This document shows positions 53,531 through 61,420 of a stretch of 64,000 nt of DNA, piece after piece. Position numbers and translations under genes: made by a program. Origin of the DNA: Glycomyces tenuis DSM 44171. Its GTDB lineage: Bacteria > Actinomycetota > Actinomycetes > Mycobacteriales > Micromonosporaceae. The stretch covers positions 19,073 through 83,072 of the forward strand of contig NZ_ATYW01000002.1 in the NCBI RefSeq assembly GCF_000427885.1, written 5' to 3'. Numbering within the stretch: the stretch's first letter is position 1; the number at the start of each line of letters is the position of its first letter. Below the pieces are notes generated by a model. The model searched no databases. It was given only the letters and a program-made list of their open reading frames with translations, and was not told the origin of the DNA.

Positions 53531-53628
53531 CCACCCTCCCGGTTCCGCCGCCTGGACCGACCTCACGCCATGATCACACACGAACCGGGGAAACAGGCCC
53601 TGAGGCCGAGAGCCGGTCGATTCTTCCG

Positions 53629-53811
53629 TCACCGTGGTCCGGCGGACATCAGGACGGCCGAACGGGTCAGCGAGTCCGTGGGTGAGCGGTGGCGGCGGAC
53701 TCCGCTCGGGCGGCCCGAGCGTCCAGATGCCGGATCGAAGGCGTCTCCGATGCGGCTCAGGGAGGCGTCTACCTGCGCGTCTGGCTTCGAATAAGCGTGC
53801 GGGAGGTCCAC
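53629..53811 (-). pseudogene. HTH element copy 5, N-terminal part only
   Basis: Starts at GTG 53811 (a second GTG just upstream) with [20 protein letters not shown], then an acidic stretch without SGPSW, and the frame goes out of the family pattern before a stop at 53629. The HTH is missing. Hairpin H5 is 31 bases upstream. Confidence 0.65.
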
Positions 53812-53841
53812 ACCACCGCCTCCCTCACGGGGCCCATGTGA

Positions 53842-53872
53842 TCGCCTGTGACCGGGAGCCGGACGCAGGCGA
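53842..53872 (+). repeat. Element hairpin H5
   Basis: TCGCCTGTGACCGG (53842-53855), loop GAG, CCGGACGCAGGCGA (53859-53872). 13 of 14 pairs are kept: one T-G wobble and one A-A mismatch. It is preceded by the same GGGGCCCATG as the other copies. Confidence 0.75.
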
Positions 53873-54071
53873 CCAAGTTTTCTGGCGCTCTGCCGCGTGC
53901 GGGCGGGTCTTGGCTTGACCACCGCACCCACCGTGACCAGAAGCCATCCGGCCGCCGACCCGGGCCGGCGGATATCTGAACATCGTTGCTCCACAACAGC
54001 AAAGGTCAACGACCGGCAATCCGACACCGCTGCTTGCGGCGGTCAAGACCCGCCCACGCTTCGAATCGGCC

Positions 54072-54102
54072 TTGACCTGGAGTGCACTCCAGGCCCTAGC
54101 GT
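54072..54102 (+). promoter_or_regulatory. MerR-activated promoter of the aldo/keto reductase
   Basis: TTGACC (54072-54077) and TAGCGT (54097-54102) with a 19-bp spacer holding the perfect palindrome CCTGGAGTGCACTCCAGG (54076-54093). Seven bases later the ATG follows, so the mRNA is probably leaderless. This is the standard MerR-family geometry; the regulator is not next to it. Confidence 0.85.
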
Positions 54103-54109
54103 CCAGGAC

Positions 54110-55111
54110 ATGGAATACCGATACCTCGGCCGAACCGGCCTGAAAGTCAGTGAACTCTGCCTGGGCACCATGTCCTTCGGCGCCGCGACGGACGAACCGA
54201 CGGCCCACCGCATGCTCGACCGCTTCACCGAAGCGGGCGGCGACTTCATCGACACCGCCGACGTCTACAGCGCCGGCGAATCGGAGTCGATCCTCGGACG
54301 GTGGCTGGAGCGACGCTCGCGCGACGACCTCGTCATCGCCACCAAAGCCTACGGCGACATGGGCCCGGCATCGAACGACGGCGGCGCCGGACGCAAGCAC
54401 CTCCTCAGCGCCGTCGAGGCGAGCCTGCGCCGGTTGCGGACCGACTACATCGACCTGTACCAGATCCACGTGTTCGACGACGCGACGCCGATCGAGGAGA
54501 CACTGTCGACGCTCGATGACCTGGTGCGCAGTGGCAAGGTTCGGTTCCTCGGCGCCAGCAACTACGCCGGCTGGCAGCTCCAGAAGTCGATCGACACGTC
54601 CCGCCTGCACGGCTGGGAGCCGTTCGCGTGCCTCCAGCCGCTCTACAACCTGCTCGACAGGGAGACCGAATGGGACCTGATCCCGGTTTGCCGGAACGAA
54701 GGCGTGGGCGTCATCCCCTGGAGTCCGCTCCGCGGCGGATGGCTGGGCGGCCGGTACCGGAGGAACATGACCGCGCCGCCCCCGGGAAGCCGCGCTGAAG
54801 CCGATGCCGAGCACTCGTCCGACCCCTGGGACGCCGGCGCCGACGACCGCACCTGGAAGGTCATCGACACGCTCCTCGAAGTGGCCCAGAAGTCCGGCCG
54901 CACCCCGGCCCAAGTGGCATTGCGCTGGCTCATGGACCAGCCGGGGGTGACCGCCCCGATCATCGGCGCGCGCACGCCGGAGCACCTGGAGGACAACCTC
55001 GCCGCGGCCGAGGTCTCCCTGGAGCGCGAACACGCCGACCTCCTCACCGAAGCCGGCGACAGGCCGAAGCCCTACCCGTTCGGCCTCCTGGAACGCTTCC
55101 ACCGTCGCTGA
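54110..55111 (+). CDS. Aldo/keto reductase
   Basis: 333 aa, the YajO/YhdN-like class with a TIM barrel. The tetrad is visible as Asp48 (FIDTADVY), Tyr53, Lys79 (IATKAYG) and His120 (YQIHVFDD). It reduces aldehydes or ketones with NADPH. The start is ATG 54110, directly after a MerR-type promoter, so oxidative, thiol or aldehyde stress probably induces it. The rest of the sequence is typical, ending with [18 protein letters not shown]. Confidence 0.92.
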   Translation: MEYRYLGRTGLKVSELCLGTMSFGAATDEPTAHRMLDRFTEAGGDFIDTADVYSAGESESILGRWLERRSRDDLVIATKAYGDMGPASNDGGAGRKHLLSAVEASLRRLRTDYIDLYQIHVFDDATPIEETLSTLDDLVRSGKVRFLGASNYAGWQLQKSIDTSRLHGWEPFACLQPLYNLLDRETEWDLIPVCRNEGVGVIPWSPLRGGWLGGRYRRNMTAPPPGSRAEADAEHSSDPWDAGADDRTWKVIDTLLEVAQKSGRTPAQVALRWLMDQPGVTAPIIGARTPEHLEDNLAAAEVSLEREHADLLTEAGDRPKPYPFGLLERFHRR

Positions 55112-55235
55112 ACCGAGCTCCGCCGTCCGCTCGTGCCGGGCTGACCGCCACGAGTGGACGGCGGAGGCCGTGTCACGCGACGGCGGCCCCCTCGAGCTCG
55201 GCCATTGGGGCGAGGATCGCCAGTCGCATCACTCC

Positions 55236-55313
55236 GAGCACCGCGGGGTGTCATCCGCGGTCGCGTTGCCGCGAGTTCCGGAGGCCCGGGTCTCAGGGTG
55301 TCGACACCGAAGG
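55236..55313. repeat. Interspersed repeat B, copy 3 (diverged)
   Basis: 78 bases aligning with copies 1 and 2 at both ends (GAGCACCGCG start; TCAGGGTGTCGACACCGAAG near the end), with a poorly conserved, GC-rich middle. Located just before the next hydrolase gene. The rest of 55112-55411 has no gene. Confidence 0.6.
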
Positions 55314-55411
55314 GTCGGGTCCCGGCGTCGTCGGCGGCCGGGCCGCCGTGCCGCGGCCGTGTCCGCATCTTGTGCGGCATAGACCAGGCTGCCGCCGGGT
55401 AGTCGTCTTCT

Positions 55412-56329
55412 ATGATCGCTTCGCGAGTTCGGCATCGGTATGCGGACGTCGAGGGAGTCCGCCTCTTCTACCGCGAGGCCGGGAGTGCGGACAGTCCGGT
55501 CTCGTTGTTGCTTCTGCACGGCTTTCCGAGTTCGTCGCACATGTTCCGCCACGTCATGGAGCCGCTGGCTGATTCGGGAGCGCGCGTCCTGGCGCCGGAC
55601 CTCCCCGGCTTCGGGCTTTCGTCGTTGCCGGAGCCCGGCGGCGAGTACACCTTCGCCTGGATCGCCGACGTCGTCGAGGCGTGGGCGAGCCGGCTCGGTG
55701 TGGGCGGCAGGATCCTGTACCTGCATGATTTCGGCGCGCCGGTCGGGTATCACCTCGCGACGCGCGCCCCATCGACGGTGCGTGGTCTGATCGTCCAGAA
55801 CGGCAATGCACATGAAGAGGGCCTCAGCAGCGAGTGGGACGTCTGCCGTGCCTACTGGGCGGATCCGACCGAGGAGAACAAGAGCCGGATCGAACCGTGG
55901 CTGCATTATGAGGGAACCAAGCACCAGTACCTTTGGGCGCTGCCGGATCGGATCGCCGAGCTCGTTCCACCCGAGACCTGGGAGCTCGATTGGCGTGCGA
56001 TCTCCCGCGGCCACGGCATCGAGGCCCAGTGGGAGCTGTTCACCGACTACCGGTCGCACGTCGCGCGCTTCGCCGAGATCAGCCGCTACCACCGGCGGCA
56101 CCGGCCTCCGACGCTCATCGTGTGGGGTGTCCACGACCCCTACTACGATCTCGAGGAGGTGCTCGCCTACCACCGTGACCTCCCGACCGCCGAGAGCCAC
56201 CTCCTGGACGCCGGGCACTACCTCCTGGAGACCCATGGCCGGGAGTGCCTGTCGCTCATGCGCCCCTTCGTCGCTCGCCTCGTCGAGCAGGGCGGGTGGC
56301 GAGGGGCGGTCGATCGGCTCTCGCGCTGA
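55412..56329 (+). CDS. Alpha/beta hydrolase, epoxide hydrolase/dehalogenase type
   Basis: 305 aa. HGFP oxyanion motif (LLLLHGFPSSSHMF), nucleophile elbow LHDFGAP with Asp106 in place of Ser, and catalytic His in DAGHYLLET (about 276), so the triad for an epoxide hydrolase or haloalkane dehalogenase is complete, unlike in the protein at 41081. The Trp of WHTFGSW-type dehalogenases is not seen after Asp106, which favours an epoxide or ester substrate. The ATG at 55412 is used although no strong ribosome site precedes it. Confidence 0.85.
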   Translation: MIASRVRHRYADVEGVRLFYREAGSADSPVSLLLLHGFPSSSHMFRHVMEPLADSGARVLAPDLPGFGLSSLPEPGGEYTFAWIADVVEAWASRLGVGGRILYLHDFGAPVGYHLATRAPSTVRGLIVQNGNAHEEGLSSEWDVCRAYWADPTEENKSRIEPWLHYEGTKHQYLWALPDRIAELVPPETWELDWRAISRGHGIEAQWELFTDYRSHVARFAEISRYHRRHRPPTLIVWGVHDPYYDLEEVLAYHRDLPTAESHLLDAGHYLLETHGRECLSLMRPFVARLVEQGGWRGAVDRLSR

Positions 56330-56767
56330 CCGTCCACCGCCGGTGCGGTCGGGCTCGCCCGAGAGGAGCGTTCCCCGCCGATGTCGACAACGCGTGGCCG
56401 GTTCCGAGGCACCTGTGCGACCGCGCCTCATGAAAGGGGGGCAAGACCCTGCCCGACCACGACACGCCCGCCGCGCCCGAACCGAGCGAGGAGCCGCGCC
56501 GCTGGCCGACTCGTCGACGGAGCGGCTCGCCGCCCCGGCACAACGCACTTCACGGCTTGTCAGGCGGCCGCCGCGTCCGCGGACCGGCCGACCGCCAGCC
56601 GTCCCGCCCCCCCATGGCTCGGGTGGCGGCCTCGCCCGCATCGGACGTCATTGGGCTCGAGCCTGCTCGTGCCGCAGGGCCCGCGACGCACGTGTGCGAG
56701 TGGGCCCGCTCCCCTTCAAAGGGGAACGCGGACGGCGGCGAGGACCGAAACTCCGCCCCGTCCTGCT
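56330..56767. other. No gene seen
   Basis: About 440 bases. The frame of the next gene is open through it but reads as Arg/Pro/Ala-rich noise, and nothing protein-like appears on the other strand. Confidence 0.5.
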
Positions 56768-56779
56768 TATGCTCTGGGT

Positions 56780-57268
56780 ATGGAGTTCGCAGGAGCGATA
56801 CGTGCCGCCCGCGACGGGGACGCCCCGCGCATCGCCGCCATCTGGCACGAGGCGTGGGGCGACGGCCATGCCGGGCTCGTCCCGGAGGAGTTGTACGCGC
56901 ACCGCACCGGGAAGTCGTTCCTGCCACGGGCCCGAGCCCGGATCGCCCGCACCAGAGTCGCCGAGGTGGACGGCGTGATCGTCGGTTTCACCACCGTCGT
57001 CGATGACGAAGTGGAGCAGGTGTTCGTGGATCGGGCGGCGCGCGGGACGGGTGTCGCGAGGGCGCTCCTTCGCGACGCGGAGACCGTCGTCCGGGCGGCG
57101 GGCCACCGCCGGGCATGGCTCGCGGTGGTCGACGGAAACGCGCGCGCGCAGGCGTTCTACCAGCGAGCGGGTTGGCGGGACGTGGGGGCGATCGATTACC
57201 GCGCCGAGATTCCCGGCGGTGCGATCCCGGTGCCCACCAGACGGTACGAGCGCGAACTCGACCGCTGA
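56780..57268 (+). CDS. GNAT acetyltransferase
   Basis: 162 aa. The acetyl-CoA loop is VDRAARGTGVARALLRDAE (Q/R-G-x-G/A type) and the C-terminal signature ARAQAFYQRAGWRDVG is classic. Function is unknown, probably small-molecule or protein N-acetylation. The ATG at 56780 is 6 nt after TATGCT (56768-56773), so a leaderless transcript is likely; the longer frame upstream is rejected. Confidence 0.85.
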   Translation: MEFAGAIRAARDGDAPRIAAIWHEAWGDGHAGLVPEELYAHRTGKSFLPRARARIARTRVAEVDGVIVGFTTVVDDEVEQVFVDRAARGTGVARALLRDAETVVRAAGHRRAWLAVVDGNARAQAFYQRAGWRDVGAIDYRAEIPGGAIPVPTRRYERELDR

Positions 57269-57288
57269 GGCGCAGACCTCGTCCGCGT

Positions 57289-58362
57289 TCACCGTCGTTC
57301 CGGTCCGCCGGGCGACGCGCGGCGGTCCCGGCGGACGAGGAGGAGGGCGGGCAGGATGGCAGCGGCGGTGAGCAGGAACGTCGCCGGGTGGCCCAGCGGC
57401 GTGATGCTGAGTCCGGCGCCGAGCGCCCCGGCGGCCATGCCGAGGTCGTAGGCGGCATTCCAGATGGCGCTGACGCTGCCTTCGCCGCCGACCGGGGCGC
57501 GGGAGTACATCAGCGACAGGGTGGCGTTCTGCAGCACACCGAACCCCGCCCCGAATACGAAGGACCCGCCGATGACCGCGGCCGGTGCGCCCGTGGCGGA
57601 CATGGCGGCCACGCCCGCCCCGGCCAGCAGCAGTCCTGGAGCCAGCAGGCGCCCCTGCCCGCTCCGGTCACCGAGTCGTCCTGCGACCCAGCGGGCGGCG
57701 GTGGCGGTCGCGCGATGGGTCAGGAGCGCGACCGCGACGACCCACACCGGCAGCCCGGCGGTGGCCAGGGGGAGGAAGGTGACGAGCACGCCGGTCGCCG
57801 CCGAGGCCATGGCGAAGATCGACGCCGGACGCATCAGCTCGGCGCTGAGCAGGCCGGTGAGCACGCCTATGCGGCCGCCGGGTCCGGTGGTCGCGTCGCG
57901 ACGCGGCAGGCCGGGCACCGAGAGCAGGGCGAGCAGTGCGACCACCGCCGTCATCGCGAACACCGGTTCGCAGCCCCAGCGCTGTGCCGCCCAGACGCCG
58001 CCGGGCAGCGCCAGCATCCCCGACGCGCCGCTGACGATTCCGACCAGCGCGAGGCCCTCGCCGCGCCGGCGGGCCGGAATCAGCAGCGCGGTGACCGCGC
58101 CGCCGGCGACCACGCTGACGGCGAAGCCGACGCCTCGCACCAGGCTGACGGCGACGATCGCCCAGATGTGGTCGCTGACCGTCAGGACCAGGGTCGGCCC
58201 GCCGAGCAGGGCCAGACCGGCGGCCATGCTCCACCGGTACCCGATGCGGTCGATCAGCCGCGGCGTGACCAGTTCGCCGGCGACGGTCGCCAACAGCAGG
58301 GCCACTGTGGGCAGTCCCGCGACCGCGGTCGAGCCGGACTCCTGCGCGAATCGGGGGACCAC
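57289..58362 (-). CDS. MFS transporter, apparent N-terminal loss
   Basis: 357 aa from GTG 58362, shorter than the usual 390-410. In-frame DNA upstream encodes LLLRCVSIVGTSIGFYLPLS, an evident first membrane helix, yet no ATG, GTG or TTG lies between the last stop and 58362; CTG at 58419 would restore the helix. So either a rare start is used or the gene lost its start. Remaining features are a normal MFS_1 protein (ARRRGEGLALVGIVSGASGM, VVALLALLSVPGLPRRD). Convergent with the GNAT gene, co-directional with the membrane protein gene upstream. Confidence 0.7.
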   Translation of the reverse strand: MVPRFAQESGSTAVAGLPTVALLLATVAGELVTPRLIDRIGYRWSMAAGLALLGGPTLVLTVSDHIWAIVAVSLVRGVGFAVSVVAGGAVTALLIPARRRGEGLALVGIVSGASGMLALPGGVWAAQRWGCEPVFAMTAVVALLALLSVPGLPRRDATTGPGGRIGVLTGLLSAELMRPASIFAMASAATGVLVTFLPLATAGLPVWVVAVALLTHRATATAARWVAGRLGDRSGQGRLLAPGLLLAGAGVAAMSATGAPAAVIGGSFVFGAGFGVLQNATLSLMYSRAPVGGEGSVSAIWNAAYDLGMAAGALGAGLSITPLGHPATFLLTAAAILPALLLVRRDRRASPGGPERR

Positions 58363-58444
58363 CGAAAGCGGAAGGTAGAACCCGATGGAGGTGCCGACGA
58401 TGGAGACGCAGCGAAGCAGGAGCGCCCGCGGGAGAGGCGGGACC

Positions 58445-59032
58445 TTATCGTCCTTCCTGGAGGCGGCGTCGCCGGTAGTGCCAGGTGACCGCCAGCAGCA
58501 GTGGCGACCACAACAACATGGGGACGTACCAGCGCATGATCTCCCATCCGGGGGGTTCGTCCGAACATCCGGCGGGCGGCTGCGAGTTGCCCGGCGGCCT
58601 GTCGTAGCCCAGCTCGGCCCAGAAGGACGACATCACGTCCGGGAGAAAGCCGAGCGTCCACACCGCCCCGACCAGGATCGCGCCGGTCGTCGCGGCGACC
58701 ACGGCGCCGGTGATCGGCACGCGCCGCCCGCCCAGCCCGGGGATCCACCGTGGAAAGACCTCGCCCCAGGGGCGGATCAGGCCGATCGTGAGCAGCGCGA
58801 GTCCGAGCTGCACGGTCGGCAGCACCCCGGTGATGTAGATCTTCTCCCACAGCGGCCCGCTTCCCCGGCAGTATTCGTTGTTCGCGATGACGTCGATCGC
58901 CATGGTCAAACGCCAGGTGATGGAGGGGAGGCACGTCACCGGGACCGCCCAGGCGGCGATCTTGGCCCAGGTGGGCACCAAGTCGGCCCGGAAGGTCGAG
59001 TTCGTTCGGTCGGGTGCGGCGCGTTCGCCCAT
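58445..59032 (-). CDS. Membrane protein, paralogue of the 59358 gene
   Basis: 195 aa with four predicted helices. Contains GLIRPWGEVFPRWIPGLGGR, which matches GLIRRWGETFPRWIPVLRGR in the next gene, so the two share a domain. A short extracellular Cys/Pro-rich stretch (PPGNSQPPAGCSDEPPG) lies before the last helix. No family name known to me. GGGAGC lies 7 nt before the ATG. The stop is 83 bases before the MFS GTG, and the open frame of MFS runs through this gap. Confidence 0.7.
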   Translation of the reverse strand: MGERAAPDRTNSTFRADLVPTWAKIAAWAVPVTCLPSITWRLTMAIDVIANNEYCRGSGPLWEKIYITGVLPTVQLGLALLTIGLIRPWGEVFPRWIPGLGGRRVPITGAVVAATTGAILVGAVWTLGFLPDVMSSFWAELGYDRPPGNSQPPAGCSDEPPGWEIMRWYVPMLLWSPLLLAVTWHYRRRRLQEGR

Positions 59033-59357
59033 GAGCGGCTCCCAGTCTCGCGTCCGCCCGGTCCTTTCGGGCGGCGTCGACTTCCACCGTCGGTCACGGA
59101 GCCGTCGTCGAGACCACCTCGGCGAGGGAACCGGCTCCCCCTTGCGAGGGATATTCGCAGTTCGGGACCGTGTGAGGAGGAAGCCGGGGCGGCGATGTCC
59201 TCAGGTCCCAGAACCGCCGGCAGGAAGAGAACGCCACTGAGTTCGCCACCCGCCTCGCCTGCCGGGTTTCGGCACCGGGGAAGGACCGACCGATGACCGG
59301 TATCGCACCGCCGAGCCCGCCGTGACCGTCGACATCCGCTGTCGTCCGGTCCGCTGG
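59033..59357. other. No gene seen
   Basis: About 325 bases between the two membrane-protein genes; overlapping frames in it are antisense or shifted readings without motif. It contains the leader of the gene at 59032. Confidence 0.45.
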
Positions 59358-60368
59358 TCATTGTGCGGCGGCGACAGGGTCGTGCCGAAACCGCCGCACG
59401 GCATAGGCGTACACCGCTGCCGTGAGCGCGAGGCCCCAGGGGAGGATGAACACGCCCGGCAGCGACGCTCCCCAGTTGTCCAACTGCATCTCGCCGGCCA
59501 TGATGTCCTGTGCCGTCCCGAACGACATCCGTCCCATCTGGATGAGCATGGCTGCGGCCAGCAGGCCGGGCACGACGGCGAACCAGATCGGCACCCGACG
59601 TCCCCGCAGCACCGGTATCCAGCGGGGGAACGTCTCGCCCCAGCGTCGGATCAAACCGATCGTCAGGATCGCGCCGATGGTCGGCAGGCCGCCGAACACG
59701 AGCACGATGCCGACCCGCTCCGGCCAGCCCCAGGCGTCGATGGAGTCGCCCGAAGTGCCCAGCGGAATCCCCAGGCCCCAGGCGATTCGAACGATGGGAT
59801 AGGGCAGCGCGAGCACTGCCGCGGTGTAGGTCGCCGCCTTGCCCCATCGCGGTTCGTGACGCGCGAGCAGTCGAGCGCCCCCGCGCTCCAGCTGCGCCGC
59901 CGCGGCGGCCACGAACAGGAACCCACCGGCCATCGACACGACACCGGCGGCGAGCCCGCCGTCCCACAGCCCCGTGTAACCGAAGAACAGGTACGCGAAG
60001 TTCTGGATCACTCGGATGTCCGGGACGATCAGGAGCAGCACCAGCCCGAGGACGGTGGCTCCGTAAGCGGGCCACCGGCGTTCGGGCGCTCGCCGCAGCA
60101 TGATCGCGGTGAGGATTCCGGCCAGTCCGATCGCGGCGGTCACCAGCCCGGTCTGACGGGGCTCGAGGCCATCGAAATAGGACCCGACCTCACCGTTGCG
60201 AGGATCGTTCGTCCCGAGCGGACTCGCGACGATATCGGCGGTCCACAGCGCTCCGAACGCCACCGTCAGGCACGACCACGCGCCTGCCGCCGTCACCAGC
60301 CTCGTGCGCCAAGCGAGCAGGATCCGTCCGAACCTGCTCCGCCCGCCCGGCACGATCTCTGCGGTCAT
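59358..60368 (-). CDS. Multi-pass membrane protein, paralogue of the 58445 gene
   Basis: 336 aa with about eight helices (for example VTAAGAWSCLTVAFGALWTA, VTAAIGLAGILTAIML, AYLFFGYTGLWDGG). The C-terminal half (about 200-336) carries the shared domain with ETFPRWIPVLRGRRVPIWFA and then two helices. Function unknown. It precedes the shorter paralogue in the same direction, so one likely arose from the other by duplication and loss of the N-terminal half, or by gain. Confidence 0.7.
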   Translation of the reverse strand: MTAEIVPGGRSRFGRILLAWRTRLVTAAGAWSCLTVAFGALWTADIVASPLGTNDPRNGEVGSYFDGLEPRQTGLVTAAIGLAGILTAIMLRRAPERRWPAYGATVLGLVLLLIVPDIRVIQNFAYLFFGYTGLWDGGLAAGVVSMAGGFLFVAAAAAQLERGGARLLARHEPRWGKAATYTAAVLALPYPIVRIAWGLGIPLGTSGDSIDAWGWPERVGIVLVFGGLPTIGAILTIGLIRRWGETFPRWIPVLRGRRVPIWFAVVPGLLAAAMLIQMGRMSFGTAQDIMAGEMQLDNWGASLPGVFILPWGLALTAAVYAYAVRRFRHDPVAAAQ

Positions 60369-60919
60369 GACGCCCTACCCTTCTTGGATAGATCCTCGTT
60401 GTTCGCGACCCGCCGCCTTCGGGCGGGGCGATGCCCCAAGCCTGCGGCGCGGCCACGTGAACCGCCTCCCACCCGCGAGGGAGCACACCCCCTCCGCAGA
60501 GGGAGCCCGAACAGGATCGGGGAATCGAGAAAGCCGCGGATCCGGCTGGGATCGGTGTCGATCGGGTCGATCGCGTCGACCACGAGCCGCTCGACGGTCA
60601 GGCGCAGGCGTTCGGTGGCGGTCGGCCGCGCCCGCCAGCCGGTCCCGCAATGCGGCCGCAGCCGGTCGGCGAGGGAAGGCGACGGCACGTCCGGTAAGGG
60701 CCCCGGCGTGTAGCGGCGCAGGCACGTCCCGGTGTCGGCGGCCAGTCCCTCGGCCAGGTGTTCGGCCTCCTCGAGCGCCGGCGTGGCGCCCTGTCGGACC
60801 CGAGCGGGCGGACGGTGTGCGGGTACGCGCTGGAACGTAAACGAAGGTACGTCGTGGGGTCGATGACGCAGGCCGTGATGAGCGCGAGAGTCGGAGTATC
60901 CAATCACAAAGGAGCGCTC
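60369..60919. other. Weakly coding stretch, no start found
   Basis: On the minus strand at about 60530-60790 one frame reads ALEEAEHLAEGLAADTGTCL and ADRLRPHCGTGWRARPTATE with GC-rich third positions, like a real but headless protein (no ATG, GTG or TTG nearby). I cannot name it. AAAGGAG at 60909-60915 is the ribosome site of the next gene. Confidence 0.35.
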
Positions 60920-61189
60920 ATGTTCACCGAAGCATTCATCACACTCGCCGGGGACGGACACTATGGGGGGCCGTTCGGCGACGGGCCGGCGTTCTGGCCG
61001 GTCTTCCCGATCACCTGGTTGCTGCTGATCGTCGGCGGCGTCGTGACCGCGATCGTGCTGACCCGCCGCAACAGGAACATGGCACCGCGCCGGGAAGCCG
61101 AGGCGCGCTTGGCCACGATGTACGCCGCCGGCGAGATCGCGGAGGACGAATACCGCGCTCGCCGCGCCGTGCTCCGAGAGAAGCACTGA
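60920..61189 (+). CDS. Small SHOCT-domain membrane protein
   Basis: 89 aa. A helix at about 30-48 (FPITWLLLIVGGVVTAIVLT), then a basic loop and a SHOCT domain (EARLATMYAAGEIAEDEYRA) of about 30 residues. The ATG at 60920 has AAAGGAG 5 nt upstream. SHOCT proteins of this size are common in actinobacteria and thought to help oligomerise or localise; no specific role can be read here. Confidence 0.85.
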   Translation: MFTEAFITLAGDGHYGGPFGDGPAFWPVFPITWLLLIVGGVVTAIVLTRRNRNMAPRREAEARLATMYAAGEIAEDEYRARRAVLREKH

Positions 61190-61343
61190 CGGCCGCGGTG
61201 AGGTGTCGGTCGGCGACGGCCCGGCTTCGCCGTGGTCACCGCCGACGGATCCTGGACATCACGCAGTGGCACCGCGCTCGCGCCGTTGCGCGAGACGCTT
61301 CCTGCCGCGGCCTGAACCGCGTCCGCGATATGAGTGCCACGCG

Positions 61344-61378
61344 AACCCCGGGTCCCCGCAGGGGCCCGGGGTTCTTTT
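61344..61378 (+). terminator. Strong rho-independent terminator
   Basis: Arms AACCCCGGG-T-CCCC and GGGG-CCCGGGGTT (61344-61373) form a 13-bp stem with one bulged T, loop GCA, then TTCTTTT. It points along the plus strand, about 155 bases after the SHOCT gene and 43 bases from the end of the convergent MMPL gene. Confidence 0.85.
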
Positions 61379-61420
61379 CGCGCTCGTCGCGGAGGGAGGC
61401 CCTCGCGGCGCGGGCTCGGG

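Noticed and set aside
32299..54027. Reading the repeated palindromes as a CRISPR or toxin-antitoxin array
   Set aside because: The copies are far apart, not regularly spaced and each has a gene next to it; no spacers, cas genes or toxin gene are present.
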